Positions 9,649 through 19,085 are shown, counted from the first letter of the stretch. The stretch: DNA of 64,000 bases from Leptospira kanakyensis (GCF_004769235.1 NZ_RQFG01000001.1:62001-126000), one strand, 5' to 3'. The notes: generated by a model from the letters alone, not told the origin. Translations and numbers: made by a program.

Positions 9649-11124
9649 ATGAGCACTAACGATACAAATATAGTACCTCGAGATAAGCTCGCCAAATTCG
9701 AGTTAACTGAAGAATCCTTAAATAGTTTCCGTAAAAATAACAATATCCCACTCGACCTATACAATAAGGACGGACAAATCCTCATTCATAAAAAAAGGAA
9801 CCCTACCGAAGCTGATTTCGGAAAACTACTAAAGTTCGAAATGCAAGGGGTATATTTCCTTATTTCAGAGTTAAAAAAATCTAAACAGTCTGGATCTCAT
9901 GACCACGCTTTTTTAGAACCTGGCCGCACAACCAAACTATTTGATCACGAAAAAACATCTAGGTTTGCAAAACAATCCCAAGCCCTCATTGAAGACCTCC
10001 GCAAAACTTCTTTTTCTTCTGACCAAGCTGTTTTTGTACAAAACTCAGTGAACGAACTTCTCACTGACTTCACTAGCAATCCTGATTACGAACTTGGGAT
10101 TTTTAATATTTTAGAAATTCTAGGAGTGGCGGGAGTCTCTGTAGAATCGGAACTAATGACCAAACGCACAGTTGTTGCTATGGGAATGAAGGTTCGCACA
10201 AAAAAAATCGTCAACGAAGGAAAAGAAGAATCCAATAAAAAAGACCACCTAAGCCTAATGATGGCAAGTTATTTGGCGGATGTAGGATACTCAAGGCTTG
10301 ACATTAAAAACAATCCTAAACTCACCAAAGAAGAATATGCGGTTGTCCAACAACACCCCATCATCAGTTATTTGATGACACTGCCTGCTCCAGAAATTGA
10401 TTCCCATGTTCGCACTTTAATTTTAAACCATCACAGACCTTATCGTGGGAACGGAGTGAACAATAACTTTCCAGATCCAAGATCTTTATTTTCGAAACTT
10501 ATGTCCGTCCGAGACAAATACAATAAAGAAGTTGGAAAAGAAAGAATCACCCAAGACATCGAACTCCAACTCCACTTACAAGAAAACAATGTAACCTCTG
10601 CTAGTTTCGAAGAAGACATTGCCATCCTTTCTTTAGCAAGCGAATATGCATCCCTCACTTCCAACCAACCTTGGAGACCTGCATTCAAATCTTCTACAGC
10701 TTTAAAGATGATCCTCAATGATTCCTTTTTTTCTTATAGCAATAAAAACATCAGACATCTTTTAGATTATGTAGGAAGTTCTCTCACCAATAATGAAAAC
10801 ATTGTGAACTTTGGAGACTTTGTCATCACAGCATCCGTAGATTCAGAGAGACGTGCTCATTTTGATATTTGTATCGTTTTGGAAGTGGGTCGTTACCAAA
10901 CAAGACCCAAACTCCAAAGAATTTGTAGCATCAATCCGATTTTCCAAAAAGGAAACAAATTCAAAATAGCTGACTTTGATTTACACAGTATCAAAATTGA
11001 TCGCAGAAAAGCCATCATGGACTTAGCCTTACAAGCAGGAACTTCTCGTGTGATTTATATCATTGACCCGGAACTAAACCCGGCTCTCCACGAAGCCGTT
11101 TACAAAATTAATATGGCCTCCTAA
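9649..11124 (+). CDS. Degenerate HD-GYP-like domain protein
   Basis: A 491-residue cytoplasmic protein. Residues about 200-285 follow the HD-GYP phosphodiesterase layout. LMMASYLADVGYSRLD is in place of the HD-x-GK motif, LTKEEYAVVQQHP matches the family's KLT-x-EE..H segment, and LILNHHRPYRGNG is in place of HHE..GxGYP. The first metal-binding His-Asp pair reads Ala-Asp, and the GYP motif is lost. It may therefore bind cyclic di-GMP or a partner rather than hydrolyse it; this is inference. The N- and C-terminal regions match nothing I recognise. No ribosome binding site is evident. Its stop overlaps the stop of the convergent cyclase gene by four bases. Confidence 0.7.
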   Translation: MSTNDTNIVPRDKLAKFELTEESLNSFRKNNNIPLDLYNKDGQILIHKKRNPTEADFGKLLKFEMQGVYFLISELKKSKQSGSHDHAFLEPGRTTKLFDHEKTSRFAKQSQALIEDLRKTSFSSDQAVFVQNSVNELLTDFTSNPDYELGIFNILEILGVAGVSVESELMTKRTVVAMGMKVRTKKIVNEGKEESNKKDHLSLMMASYLADVGYSRLDIKNNPKLTKEEYAVVQQHPIISYLMTLPAPEIDSHVRTLILNHHRPYRGNGVNNNFPDPRSLFSKLMSVRDKYNKEVGKERITQDIELQLHLQENNVTSASFEEDIAILSLASEYASLTSNQPWRPAFKSSTALKMILNDSFFSYSNKNIRHLLDYVGSSLTNNENIVNFGDFVITASVDSERRAHFDICIVLEVGRYQTRPKLQRICSINPIFQKGNKFKIADFDLHSIKIDRRKAIMDLALQAGTSRVIYIIDPELNPALHEAVYKINMAS

Positions 11125-12470
11125 GATAGGTTTGGTGCATAAAGATGAATTTTTTGTTCTCTTCCAGAAAGAGTGACCGATTCTTTTTTATCCCAACCAC
11201 TTGGCGAGCCCGTCTCTAACCAAACCGCTTCCGAAATCAAAAAAGAAACTCCCAATTCTTTACAGGCAGACTCTATACGAGAGGCCGTGTTGACAGTATC
11301 TCCAATCACTGTATATTCCATTCTTTCTTCCGATCCAATGCTTCCGCAGAACACTTCTCCTGTATGGATCCCAATTCCAATTTTGATTTCCGATTCGCCC
11401 TTAGAAATTCGTTCTTGGTTCCAATTATCAAGTTCCTCTAACATAGACTTTGCGGCAAGGACTGCATCTTCAGAATCTTCGCCAACTCTCTCGGAAGGAG
11501 TGGGTGTTCCAAAAGTTGCCATCACCGCGTCCCCAATGAATTTATCCAAACTACCGTTGTGTTTAAAAATGGCTCGCACCATACGGCGACGAAATTCAGT
11601 TAAAAAAACGGATAGTGCTTCAGGATCCATTGGTTCTGAAAATTGAGTGAACCCACGGATATCACTGAATAGGATTGTGACCTTTTGGCGTTTGCCTTTA
11701 GCGATGACTTCTGGTTCCGAAACAATTTCAGAAACCAAATCAGGTGAAAAATAACGAGATAAAGTTGTTTTCTGTGATTCTGCGGCCGCAAATTTTAATA
11801 ACATCCGGAGGCTACGAAAGATCGCATAAGAAATCGCAAATACCAAAACCAGATAGACCGTTGGTTTTGTCACAGAAGCATCAGACAAAATGATTTGGTC
11901 ACCAAGGACATACTGATTCCAATCCATACCACTCACTGCATTCGAATCGACCAATGCATAGATCAAAAACCCGTAGTAACTGAAGAGAAAACAAACAAAG
12001 GAAAAATTAACAAGAGAGAACCGGTATTGGAACAAACTCAAAGACAAAGGCAAAAGATAAAATACAACCAAGGGAGTTTTGACTAGGAAGTTTGGATTTC
12101 CCTCTCCTTTTAAAATGTACCAGTTAAAAATAGTTACAGTGATGAGTAGGTTATCAACAAACAAACTGATATAATCATACTTAGTTTTCCAATGCCCCTT
12201 ACTTTTTTTCAGAATCTGATAATGGATAAACGTATTTAAAAAATAAAATGTAATCCCAACAAAGTTAATCAAATACCCAAAAATCGAATCGATATTACTT
12301 AGATTGGCAATCGCACTGGCAACAAGTGCCACTCCAATCACATACCGAAAACGAACGGCAAACAAAGCCCCCATTTGTTCTTCTTGGTATAGAAGTTCCG
12401 ACATATACCGAGGGAACTGGTCACGGATACAATAAACAGAACGAATGGAACGAACAATCGAGGCGAACAT
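11121..12470 (-). CDS. Class III adenylate/guanylate cyclase with six-helix membrane domain
   Basis: Membrane nucleotidyl cyclase producing cAMP or cGMP. The N-terminal half has about six transmembrane helices (about residues 40-220), for example YVIGVALVASAIANL and FGYLINFVGITFYFL. A class III catalytic domain follows. Both metal-binding aspartates are visible, in TILFSDIRGFTQFSE and DKFIGDAVMATFG. The C-terminal substrate/transition-state motif is YTVIGDTVNTASRIES, with Asn and Arg in place. The lysine in DKFIGD and Asp-Thr in IGDT are compatible with ATP as substrate, but specificity is not proven. I chose the ATG at 12470; an in-frame TTG at 12506 would add twelve residues. It converges with the HD-GYP-like gene. 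Confidence 0.9.
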   Translation of the reverse strand: MFASIVRSIRSVYCIRDQFPRYMSELLYQEEQMGALFAVRFRYVIGVALVASAIANLSNIDSIFGYLINFVGITFYFLNTFIHYQILKKSKGHWKTKYDYISLFVDNLLITVTIFNWYILKGEGNPNFLVKTPLVVFYLLPLSLSLFQYRFSLVNFSFVCFLFSYYGFLIYALVDSNAVSGMDWNQYVLGDQIILSDASVTKPTVYLVLVFAISYAIFRSLRMLLKFAAAESQKTTLSRYFSPDLVSEIVSEPEVIAKGKRQKVTILFSDIRGFTQFSEPMDPEALSVFLTEFRRRMVRAIFKHNGSLDKFIGDAVMATFGTPTPSERVGEDSEDAVLAAKSMLEELDNWNQERISKGESEIKIGIGIHTGEVFCGSIGSEERMEYTVIGDTVNTASRIESACKELGVSFLISEAVWLETGSPSGWDKKESVTLSGREQKIHLYAPNLS

Positions 12471-12535
12471 AGCCAGACATTCCAACAGATAAAGTTTTGG
12501 AAGCAAGGGAATTTTCTTTTTGCCAATTCAGATTC

Positions 12536-12550
12536 CATTGATTATCAATG
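12536..12550. promoter_or_regulatory. Palindrome between divergent genes
   Basis: CATTGATTATCAATG is a perfect 7+1+7 palindrome in the short gap between the cyclase gene (minus) and the membrane protein gene at 12552 (plus), ending one base before that ATG. It could be an operator acting on one or both genes, or chance in A+T-rich DNA. Confidence 0.35.
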
Positions 12551-12551
12551 A

Positions 12552-13382
12552 ATGATGTTCCAGAACAGAACGATGATGTTATGGGGTAAATTGGCTTCCT
12601 TTCTTGCGGTGGATGTTCTCGTTTCCGTTTGGGCAAACCTTTCTTTTTTTTCTCATTATGGAAATGAAAAAATTCGGTTTACCCTCCTTATTTTTTATAC
12701 CAGTTCCGTTTGGGCACTCTATTTGGCAGACCATTTATGGGATGCTTTGCGAGAAAAGGAAACTCTATCAGAACGCGGGAGTTTCTATTTGCGATTCCGC
12801 CATTGGATTGTTAGTTTTCTAATCTTTCTGACTTTGGTTTCGTTTTTTGTAGGATTCTATTTTGAATTTTTATTCCTCACAGGAAACCTCCTTCTTCTCC
12901 TCTCCTTTGTTTTTTCAATTGGTTTGATTGTGAGCCACTTGTCGCCAATACCCAAAGAAATTTTGGTTTCTGGATTTTATGTATTGGGGGTGATTGCCCC
13001 CTTTGGATCGTTTGGTGGATGGGATCCGATGGTGTGGATCTTTTTTATCCATGTATTTGCGAATGTCCTCCTTACCTACAATACAGACCGTGAATTTGAT
13101 CTTGTGCAAAATACCTTCACCCTAACCCAAGTTCTGGATCCGAAAAAACTAAAGGTTTTGGTACTTTGTCTTTTGGGAATGGGGTTTTGTTTCCTAATGG
13201 CCCAAAGGATTTGGGGAAATCTCTCTGAGCTTTATTTTTTGGGGATGGGGTCTGCCTATCTATGGCTTGGTGTTTGTCATTTTGTGAAGATGGAAGGTTT
13301 TCGATTTAAGTCCCTTTGTGAACTTTCGTACCTGCCGCTCTTTCTGCCCCAGATCGTTTTTTTCTTCTCCCTACTTCCTTAA
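12552..13382 (+). CDS. Multi-pass membrane protein, possibly UbiA-like
   Basis: Integral membrane protein of 276 residues with about eight hydrophobic helices. Two Asp-rich loops, ADHLWDALREKE near residue 60 and NTDREFDL near 178, are placed like the two prenyl-diphosphate-binding Asp motifs of UbiA prenyltransferases. The overall helix count also fits. The motifs are not canonical (NDxxDxxxD is not intact), so function is uncertain. No strong ribosome binding site is seen; ATG codons at 12552 and 12573 are both possible starts. A short membrane-protein gene follows after 16 bases on the same strand. Confidence 0.65.
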   Translation: MMFQNRTMMLWGKLASFLAVDVLVSVWANLSFFSHYGNEKIRFTLLIFYTSSVWALYLADHLWDALREKETLSERGSFYLRFRHWIVSFLIFLTLVSFFVGFYFEFLFLTGNLLLLLSFVFSIGLIVSHLSPIPKEILVSGFYVLGVIAPFGSFGGWDPMVWIFFIHVFANVLLTYNTDREFDLVQNTFTLTQVLDPKKLKVLVLCLLGMGFCFLMAQRIWGNLSELYFLGMGSAYLWLGVCHFVKMEGFRFKSLCELSYLPLFLPQIVFFFSLLP

Positions 13383-13398
13383 AATTTAGGGTGGGCTT

Positions 13399-13698
13399 AT
13401 GTGGTTACTCATCGTCCATTCGTTTGCCCTTTTGTTATTTGTCTTACTTTATGCTTTCCGATTTCGAAAACTAGTTCCCAATCCCGAACCAAATCTCCTC
13501 CTGCAAATCCAAACAGCCACAAAAGATTGGAAATCCACTCACCATTTAGTCCTTCTCATCGGATTTTCCCTTTTCCTCCTCTATCCCCTAACCTTAGGAT
13601 TTTCCTTCTACCTCCAGAGTGACGCCAACGTCCTTGTTGTCATCCTTTGGGTAATTTGGGCCTACAATTGGAGCAAATACACGTTCTGGAGAGAATAA
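13399..13698 (+). CDS. Small membrane protein of unknown function
   Basis: A 99-residue protein with three predicted transmembrane helices: LLIVHSFALLLFVLLYAF (about 3-20), VLLIGFSLFLLYPLTLGF (about 50-68) and ANVLVVILWVIWAYNW (about 76-91). There is no catalytic motif. It follows the UbiA-like gene closely, in the same direction, and probably shares its transcript. I do not recognise a family. Confidence 0.6.
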   Translation: MWLLIVHSFALLLFVLLYAFRFRKLVPNPEPNLLLQIQTATKDWKSTHHLVLLIGFSLFLLYPLTLGFSFYLQSDANVLVVILWVIWAYNWSKYTFWRE

Positions 13699-13721
13699 TG
13701 TACTTCCCTTATGACTTCGCT

Positions 13722-13757
13722 CCCGTTTTCTGGTCTAAGGTAATCCACGAAAACGGG
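13722..13757 (+). promoter_or_regulatory. Inverted repeat in the etfB leader
   Basis: CCCGTTTTC (13722-13730) and GAAAACGGG (13749-13757) are perfect nine-base arms separated by 18 bases, ending eight bases before the etfB ATG. They could form an RNA hairpin close to the ribosome binding region or serve as an operator. There is no T-run, so it is unlikely to be a simple terminator. Confidence 0.5.
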
Positions 13758-13765
13758 GTTAAGGA

Positions 13766-14527
13766 ATGAAAATTGTTGTTCTAGTAAAACAGGTTCCGGA
13801 CACGGAAACCAATATCAAAGTCGGCGACAAATCGATCAACGAAGCTGGCGTAAAATGGATCATCTCTCCTTATGATGAATTTGCTATCGAAGAGGGAATT
13901 AGAATTCGTGAAAAAAGCGGTGGAGAAGTCATCGCAGTGTCCCTCGGCCCAGACCGCGCCGTAGAAGCACTTCGTACTGCCTACGCTATGGGTGTAGACA
14001 GAGCCGTTCATGTAAAAGTGGATGACTACGTAACTTTCGACTCTACATACACTTCCGAACTTCTTGCAAACCTCATCAAAGCTGAAAATGCAGATGTAGT
14101 GATTGGTGGTCGTCAATCCATCGATACTGACAGCTCACAAGTTGTCGTTCAAATTGCAGAGAGATTGAATGTTCCTCACGTTGCTATGGCCCTCAAACTT
14201 GAGTTTGACGGAAACAAAGTGACTGCAACTCGCGAAATCGAAGGTGGAACTGAAGTCGTAGAAACTACAGCTCCTCTAGCTGTCACTGCTCAAAAAGGAT
14301 TGAACGAACCAAGATACCCAAGTTTGAAAGGGATCATGTCTGCGAAGAAAAAACCGGTAGATGTTAAAAAACCGGAAGAACTCGGAGCAACTGGATCTAA
14401 ACTCGAAGTTGTATCTCTCGAACCACCTCCTCCACGTATCGCTGGTCGAAAACTGGAAGCAGCAGATGCAGCAGGTTTTGCATCTCAACTTGTAAAAGCT
14501 CTTCGCGAAGAAGCGAAGGTCATCTAA
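13766..14527 (+). CDS. etfB: Electron transfer flavoprotein beta subunit
   Basis: Beta (small) subunit of ETF, the soluble electron carrier that accepts electrons from acyl-CoA dehydrogenases. The N-terminus MKIVVLVKQVPDTE and the ETF-beta signature region GIMSAKKKPV are as expected. AMP binds in this subunit in classical ETFs. The length of 253 residues is normal. The ribosome binding site AAGGA directly precedes the ATG. It lies ten bases before etfA. The two acyl-CoA dehydrogenases in this window are plausible electron donors. Confidence 0.96.
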   Translation: MKIVVLVKQVPDTETNIKVGDKSINEAGVKWIISPYDEFAIEEGIRIREKSGGEVIAVSLGPDRAVEALRTAYAMGVDRAVHVKVDDYVTFDSTYTSELLANLIKAENADVVIGGRQSIDTDSSQVVVQIAERLNVPHVAMALKLEFDGNKVTATREIEGGTEVVETTAPLAVTAQKGLNEPRYPSLKGIMSAKKKPVDVKKPEELGATGSKLEVVSLEPPPPRIAGRKLEAADAAGFASQLVKALREEAKVI

Positions 14528-14537
14528 GGAGACGAAC

Positions 14538-15497
14538 ATGGCTGATGTTTTAGTAGTTGGTGAATTAAAAAACGGCGAACTTAAAAAAATCTCAAAAGAA
14601 CTCACTTCTGCAGCTCGCAAAATTGCGGACTCCATTGGTGGTAAAGTTCATACAGTAATCATTACTGACAACGTTGATACGTTTGCTGGTGATTTGAAAG
14701 CGGTTGGTGCTGATACAGTAATCGGTGCAAACCTTGGTGAATTTTCTCCTGAAGGTTATGCAAATGGAATTTTTGCAATCATCCAAGAGAAAAAACCAGC
14801 AGTGGTTCTTCTACCACACTCCGCACAAGGAAAAGAATACTCCGCAAGAGTAGCGATCAAAGCAAATGCTGGAATCGTTGCTGATGCAGTGGCTCTTTCT
14901 GTTGACGGTGGTAAAGTAGTAGCAAAGAAACCAATTTACTCTGGAAAAGCGTATGCAAATTTCAAAGTAACTTCTGACATCCAAATCTTTACAGTACGTG
15001 CAAACTCCCAAGAAGTAACTCCAAAAGACGGAGCGGGTGCAGTAGAAAAATCTGGTGCAGCAGCAGGCGAAGTAAGAACTAAGTCTCTCTCTAAAGATCT
15101 TTCTGGTGGAAACAAAGTACAACTTGCTGATGCTTCTATCATTGTATCTGGCGGACGCGGAATCAAAGGACCAGAAAACTGGCCAATCATCCAAGACTTA
15201 GCTGACACACTCGGCGCAGCACTTGGTGCTTCCCGTGCGACTGTGGATGCAGGATGGATTTCTCACTCACACCAAGTAGGACAAACAGGAAAAACTGTCT
15301 CCCCTAACTGTTACATTGCTTGCGGTATCTCCGGAGCCATCCAACACTTAGCGGGTATGGGATCTTCTAAATACATCGTTGCCATCAACAAAGATGGAGA
15401 TGCTCCTATTTTCAAAGTAGCGACTTACGGTGTTGTTGCTGACCTTTTCGAAGTAGTGCCTGCACTTACTTCTGAGTTCAAAAAAGTATTGGGTTAA
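14538..15497 (+). CDS. etfA: Electron transfer flavoprotein alpha subunit
   Basis: FAD-binding large subunit of ETF. The C-terminal FAD domain shows [18 protein letters not shown] followed by [13 protein letters not shown] and [13 protein letters not shown], all family hallmarks. The length of 319 residues is normal. AAGGAG lies eight bases upstream of the ATG. It forms a two-gene operon with etfB. The ETF dimer normally passes electrons to ETF-quinone oxidoreductase, which is not in this window. Confidence 0.96.
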   Translation: MADVLVVGELKNGELKKISKELTSAARKIADSIGGKVHTVIITDNVDTFAGDLKAVGADTVIGANLGEFSPEGYANGIFAIIQEKKPAVVLLPHSAQGKEYSARVAIKANAGIVADAVALSVDGGKVVAKKPIYSGKAYANFKVTSDIQIFTVRANSQEVTPKDGAGAVEKSGAAAGEVRTKSLSKDLSGGNKVQLADASIIVSGGRGIKGPENWPIIQDLADTLGAALGASRATVDAGWISHSHQVGQTGKTVSPNCYIACGISGAIQHLAGMGSSKYIVAINKDGDAPIFKVATYGVVADLFEVVPALTSEFKKVLG

Positions 15498-15519
15498 TCC
15501 CAATACGAACCATCAAACT

Positions 15520-16101
15520 TTGAGGAATATCCTTCCCAAATTTTCGATCGTTCTCCTTTTCTCTGTCCAAACGGGTATCCTTTGGGCAGAGGATGGAAGA
15601 GATCGCCTGAATGCCGTCATAGGCAAAATGAATTCACTCGAAAGTTTTCGCGCCTCGGTTACCATCAATGGTGGACTGACTGGTGTTGTTTCCTTCAAAA
15701 GCCCAAACCAACTCCATGCTCGTTTCAGTGACGGACGGATCATTTCCTCCAACGGTAGAATTTTGTGGTTTTACAACCCAGATTCATCGATTGCGGGAAA
15801 ACAGGATCTAAAAGGTGTTTCCGGAGGCCTTGGGGGACTACTTTCTGGATACGAAAATGTGTCGGTAAGTGGCAGAACTTTTCGTCTTACTTCTAATACA
15901 AAGCGTTATAATGAAATTATCTTGGTTGTTTCCGATAACGACCTTCCTCGTGTACTCAAAATGAAACGTTCCGACGAAGAAATTACTGAAGTGGCTTTCT
16001 CTGGCATTGCCACGAACATTGGTCTTGGAACGGGACTGTTCAACTTCCAACCTCCCACAAGCTCACAAATTGTTGAGAACCCTCTCAACCAAAAGGAGTG
16101 A
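15520..16101 (+). CDS. LolA-like outer-membrane lipoprotein carrier family protein
   Basis: Secreted protein of 193 residues with an N-terminal signal sequence (ILPKFSIVLLFSVQTGILWA). The mature part follows the LolA/LolA-like fold: MNSLESFRASVTINGG, GVVSFKSPNQLHARF, SNGRILWFYNP, then a strand-rich C-terminus ending FNFQPP. LolA shuttles lipoproteins from inner to outer membrane across the periplasm. Sequence similarity within this fold is low, so a related periplasmic role is possible. The start is a TTG 22 bases after etfA. It overlaps the next gene's start region by a few bases. Confidence 0.8.
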   Translation: MRNILPKFSIVLLFSVQTGILWAEDGRDRLNAVIGKMNSLESFRASVTINGGLTGVVSFKSPNQLHARFSDGRIISSNGRILWFYNPDSSIAGKQDLKGVSGGLGGLLSGYENVSVSGRTFRLTSNTKRYNEIILVVSDNDLPRVLKMKRSDEEITEVAFSGIATNIGLGTGLFNFQPPTSSQIVENPLNQKE

Positions 16102-16103
16102 TT

Positions 16104-18077
16104 GTGACCCCGGTCTCCCGTACAGAAGCACATAGAGTTTTTGCCGACTTGTACCGTAAAACGCGGACACCGGAACACCAACAACTCATCGATGAGGCCA
16201 TTTTAAAATCAAACGACGTATTCATTCGTATTGATCTCATCCGAAAAGTGGATGAGGATTTCGAAAGTAAAAACAAACCGAAAAAAGAAGACAATAGAGA
16301 CCGTGGTCTTCCTGAAAAAGAACAACCAAGAAGAGAAGTCATTTCTCGCACACAAACTCCCGATCCAAAACCAAAACGTTCTAGCGATTTAGTCACAGTC
16401 GATAGTGCCAAACAAAAACAAAACCCAGCAAAAAAAAGAGCCATTGAACAAAGACAAGGTGGCGGTTTACTTGCTGGATTATTTGGCGGTGGAGCTGGAA
16501 ACCCAAACAACTCCATTGGTAAATTTGGGAAAGACACAGGAACCATTGACATTGGACTTTTTGGCAGGAACCCTACGATTTCCAACAATGTGGAAAAACT
16601 CTTCCGGGGGATGAAGGAAGATGTCCTCATTCCCACCATCCAAGCCCTTCGTGTTTCCGAACAACAAGGTTGGAGGATTTGGACTCCACTAGTTTATAAT
16701 ATCATTAATAATTTTAATAAGTTCTTTAACGCATTTGCATCACTGGATGCTCTCATCTTAGATAAAATATCCGCCGATATCTTTTTAGAACGTTCTCTCA
16801 AAATGCAGATGTTTTATGTTCGTTTTCTTCAAAGAAACGATGCAAACGACATCATCCTTTCAAACCTTCCTGACATTGTTAAAATGGATGACAAACTCAC
16901 GCCAAAACTGAGCAAAATCATGGAAGGTGTGAACTACGCTCTCAATTTAGAAAACACCAAACCCAAGTTATCTGATGCTATTACTGCATTTTATATTGTA
17001 GCAAAGAAAAAAATGTTCACTTGGCCAGAAATCATTACTGATTTACGTGTTCCTCCTATCCAAGAACATAAATTCCAGGCAGCTCGTGAAATCCAAAAAG
17101 AAGTGGAGATCACTGTTGCTAAATTATCTGACGATATCAACACAAGATCTTTTAAAAAAGAAGAACTTCAGAATCTACGCACACGTTATTTTTCTATTGA
17201 TGACAAAGGGAAAATCAGTTTCGATTTTTTGAATGTAGTTGTAGATGATTTTATGGCTCACCATATGCCAGAATCGGCAAAAAGCCAAACCGTCAAAAAT
17301 AGTTATAAATCACAACCACATAGACTGGTTTATTTATTATTAAGAGATTTACAAACAGTATACATCAACTTAATCGAAGGATACGTTCGTCTTGGTGATA
17401 AAAACCAAAACCAAGAACTCCTCCTCATCCAACCGGGCCTTTTTAGAAACGAAATTGACCAACTTAACTCCCTCGTCCGAACCATTGATAATTTTAATAA
17501 AAAATTCCCAAGTTTCCAGTATAGTTTCCAACAGTATGGAATGGACAACAGCACAGGAAATGCTGCAAACGATCAAATAGCAGGAACCATTGTCCTCGCC
17601 TTACAAGAATCATCCGAATTTTTTGGAAGTTTTGCAGGAAAACTCAACATCATCGTAGAAAACCATTTAATGGCAAAAGCCACAGAAGCCAAAGGGAAAG
17701 TGAACGATAAAATTGTTTCTACGAAAGACAAAGTCATCGAAGAAGTAAAAATTGCCCAAAGGTTCATCCCACATTTTGACAAATCAGTTGTGGCTAAAGA
17801 AAGAATCAATGGGATGAAAGTGGAAGATGTTTTCGTTCAATTTACAAAGTATTTATACAATTATGCAGTCATCTTCAAAGATCCTGCAACCACATCCAAA
17901 CTCACAGCACATCGAAAAATCGAACAAGAACTCATCAAGTTAAACAAAGAATACGAAAGGCTCACCTACTCTACATTCAATAAAGAAGCTGATGGTGATA
18001 GTTCAAGTTCAGAATCTTCCGAAAACAAAAATACATCAGATCCAATCGACCTTTCCGATACAGAAGGAGAAACATGA
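16104..18077 (+). CDS. Large hydrophilic protein of unknown function
   Basis: A 657-residue soluble protein without signal peptide or membrane helix. I do not recognise it. The first 50 residues are helical and are followed by a low-complexity, Lys/Pro-rich stretch (about 55-105). A Gly-rich patch, GGGLLAGLFGGGAGNPN, follows near 120. About 480 mostly helical residues come next, and the protein ends in an acidic, Ser-rich tail. AAAGGAG lies six bases before the GTG at 16104, which I prefer to the GTG at 16098. Its stop overlaps the trpS start by four bases and its start lies within the end of the LolA-like gene, so the three genes are coupled. Confidence 0.7.
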   Translation: MTPVSRTEAHRVFADLYRKTRTPEHQQLIDEAILKSNDVFIRIDLIRKVDEDFESKNKPKKEDNRDRGLPEKEQPRREVISRTQTPDPKPKRSSDLVTVDSAKQKQNPAKKRAIEQRQGGGLLAGLFGGGAGNPNNSIGKFGKDTGTIDIGLFGRNPTISNNVEKLFRGMKEDVLIPTIQALRVSEQQGWRIWTPLVYNIINNFNKFFNAFASLDALILDKISADIFLERSLKMQMFYVRFLQRNDANDIILSNLPDIVKMDDKLTPKLSKIMEGVNYALNLENTKPKLSDAITAFYIVAKKKMFTWPEIITDLRVPPIQEHKFQAAREIQKEVEITVAKLSDDINTRSFKKEELQNLRTRYFSIDDKGKISFDFLNVVVDDFMAHHMPESAKSQTVKNSYKSQPHRLVYLLLRDLQTVYINLIEGYVRLGDKNQNQELLLIQPGLFRNEIDQLNSLVRTIDNFNKKFPSFQYSFQQYGMDNSTGNAANDQIAGTIVLALQESSEFFGSFAGKLNIIVENHLMAKATEAKGKVNDKIVSTKDKVIEEVKIAQRFIPHFDKSVVAKERINGMKVEDVFVQFTKYLYNYAVIFKDPATTSKLTAHRKIEQELIKLNKEYERLTYSTFNKEADGDSSSSESSENKNTSDPIDLSDTEGET

Positions 18078-19042
18078 GAGTCCTTACTGGATTACAACCC
18101 TCAGGCAAACTTCATTTAGGTAATTATTTTTCTGCGATCAAAAAAATCTTGGACTACCAATCCAAAGAAGATTTGTTTCTTTTCATTGCAAACTTACATG
18201 CACTCACAACATTCCGATCCAAAGAAGAATTAAAAACCTTCACCTTAGAATGTGCGATCGACTTACTAGCACTAGGTGTCGATCCGAAAAAATCTGTTTT
18301 TTGGGTTCAAAGTGATGTTCCCCAAGTGACAGAACTTACTTGGTATCTATCCCAATCCATCACAGTGTCTCAATTACAACTGGCCCATTCCTTTAAAGAC
18401 AAAGTGGCAAAAGGTTTTGTTCCAGGTGCCGGACTTTTTACATATCCAGTACTCATGGCAAGTGATATCTTACTTTTTTCTGCAGAAAAAGTTCCCGTAG
18501 GAAAAGACCAAAAACAACATTTGGAATTTGCTCGTGACATCGCAGAAAGATTCAACACTCAGTTTGGACAGGTTTTAAGTATCCCAGAACCAGACATTGA
18601 TGAAAACACGGCGACAATACCGGGAGTTGATGGAGCAAAGATGTCCAAGTCTTACCAAAACACCATCGACTTCTTTGGAACCGAAAAAGAAATCAAAAAG
18701 AAAGTGATGTCGATTGTCAGTGATTCGCGCGCGGTGGAAGAACCAAAAGATCTAGAAACCTCTGTTATTTTCCAAATCCATTCTCTTTTTCTCACTCCAA
18801 AAGAAAAAGAGACCCAAATGGAAAAATACAAACGAGGTGGGGTGGGATATGGAGATCTCAAAAAAGATCTCCTTGATTCCATTCTAAATCATTTTGCCCC
18901 TTTCCGAGTAAAACGCGAAGAACTGGCACAAAACTTAGATTATGTGCATGAGGTTCTAAAAGAAGGAAAAGAAAAAGCAAAAGCAGTTGCCGAAGCCAAA
19001 TTAGAAGACGTTCGAAAAACACTCGGCATTTATCCTTTTTAG
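18074..19042 (+). CDS. trpS: Tryptophanyl-tRNA synthetase
   Basis: Class I aminoacyl-tRNA synthetase charging tRNA-Trp. The HIGH-type motif is PSGKLHLGNY at residues 9-18 and the second ATP motif is KMSKS near 194. The DLFLFIANLHALT segment is also typical. The length of 322 residues fits bacterial TrpRS. AGGAG precedes the ATG at a spacing of about five bases, inside the upstream gene, with a four-base stop/start overlap. No tryptophan-responsive leader is visible because the gene lies inside an operon. Confidence 0.97.
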   Translation: MRVLTGLQPSGKLHLGNYFSAIKKILDYQSKEDLFLFIANLHALTTFRSKEELKTFTLECAIDLLALGVDPKKSVFWVQSDVPQVTELTWYLSQSITVSQLQLAHSFKDKVAKGFVPGAGLFTYPVLMASDILLFSAEKVPVGKDQKQHLEFARDIAERFNTQFGQVLSIPEPDIDENTATIPGVDGAKMSKSYQNTIDFFGTEKEIKKKVMSIVSDSRAVEEPKDLETSVIFQIHSLFLTPKEKETQMEKYKRGGVGYGDLKKDLLDSILNHFAPFRVKREELAQNLDYVHEVLKEGKEKAKAVAEAKLEDVRKTLGIYPF

Positions 19043-19085
19043 TTTCTAAAGAACCAACTTCAGTTTTTAAATACCTCTTTCGGTT

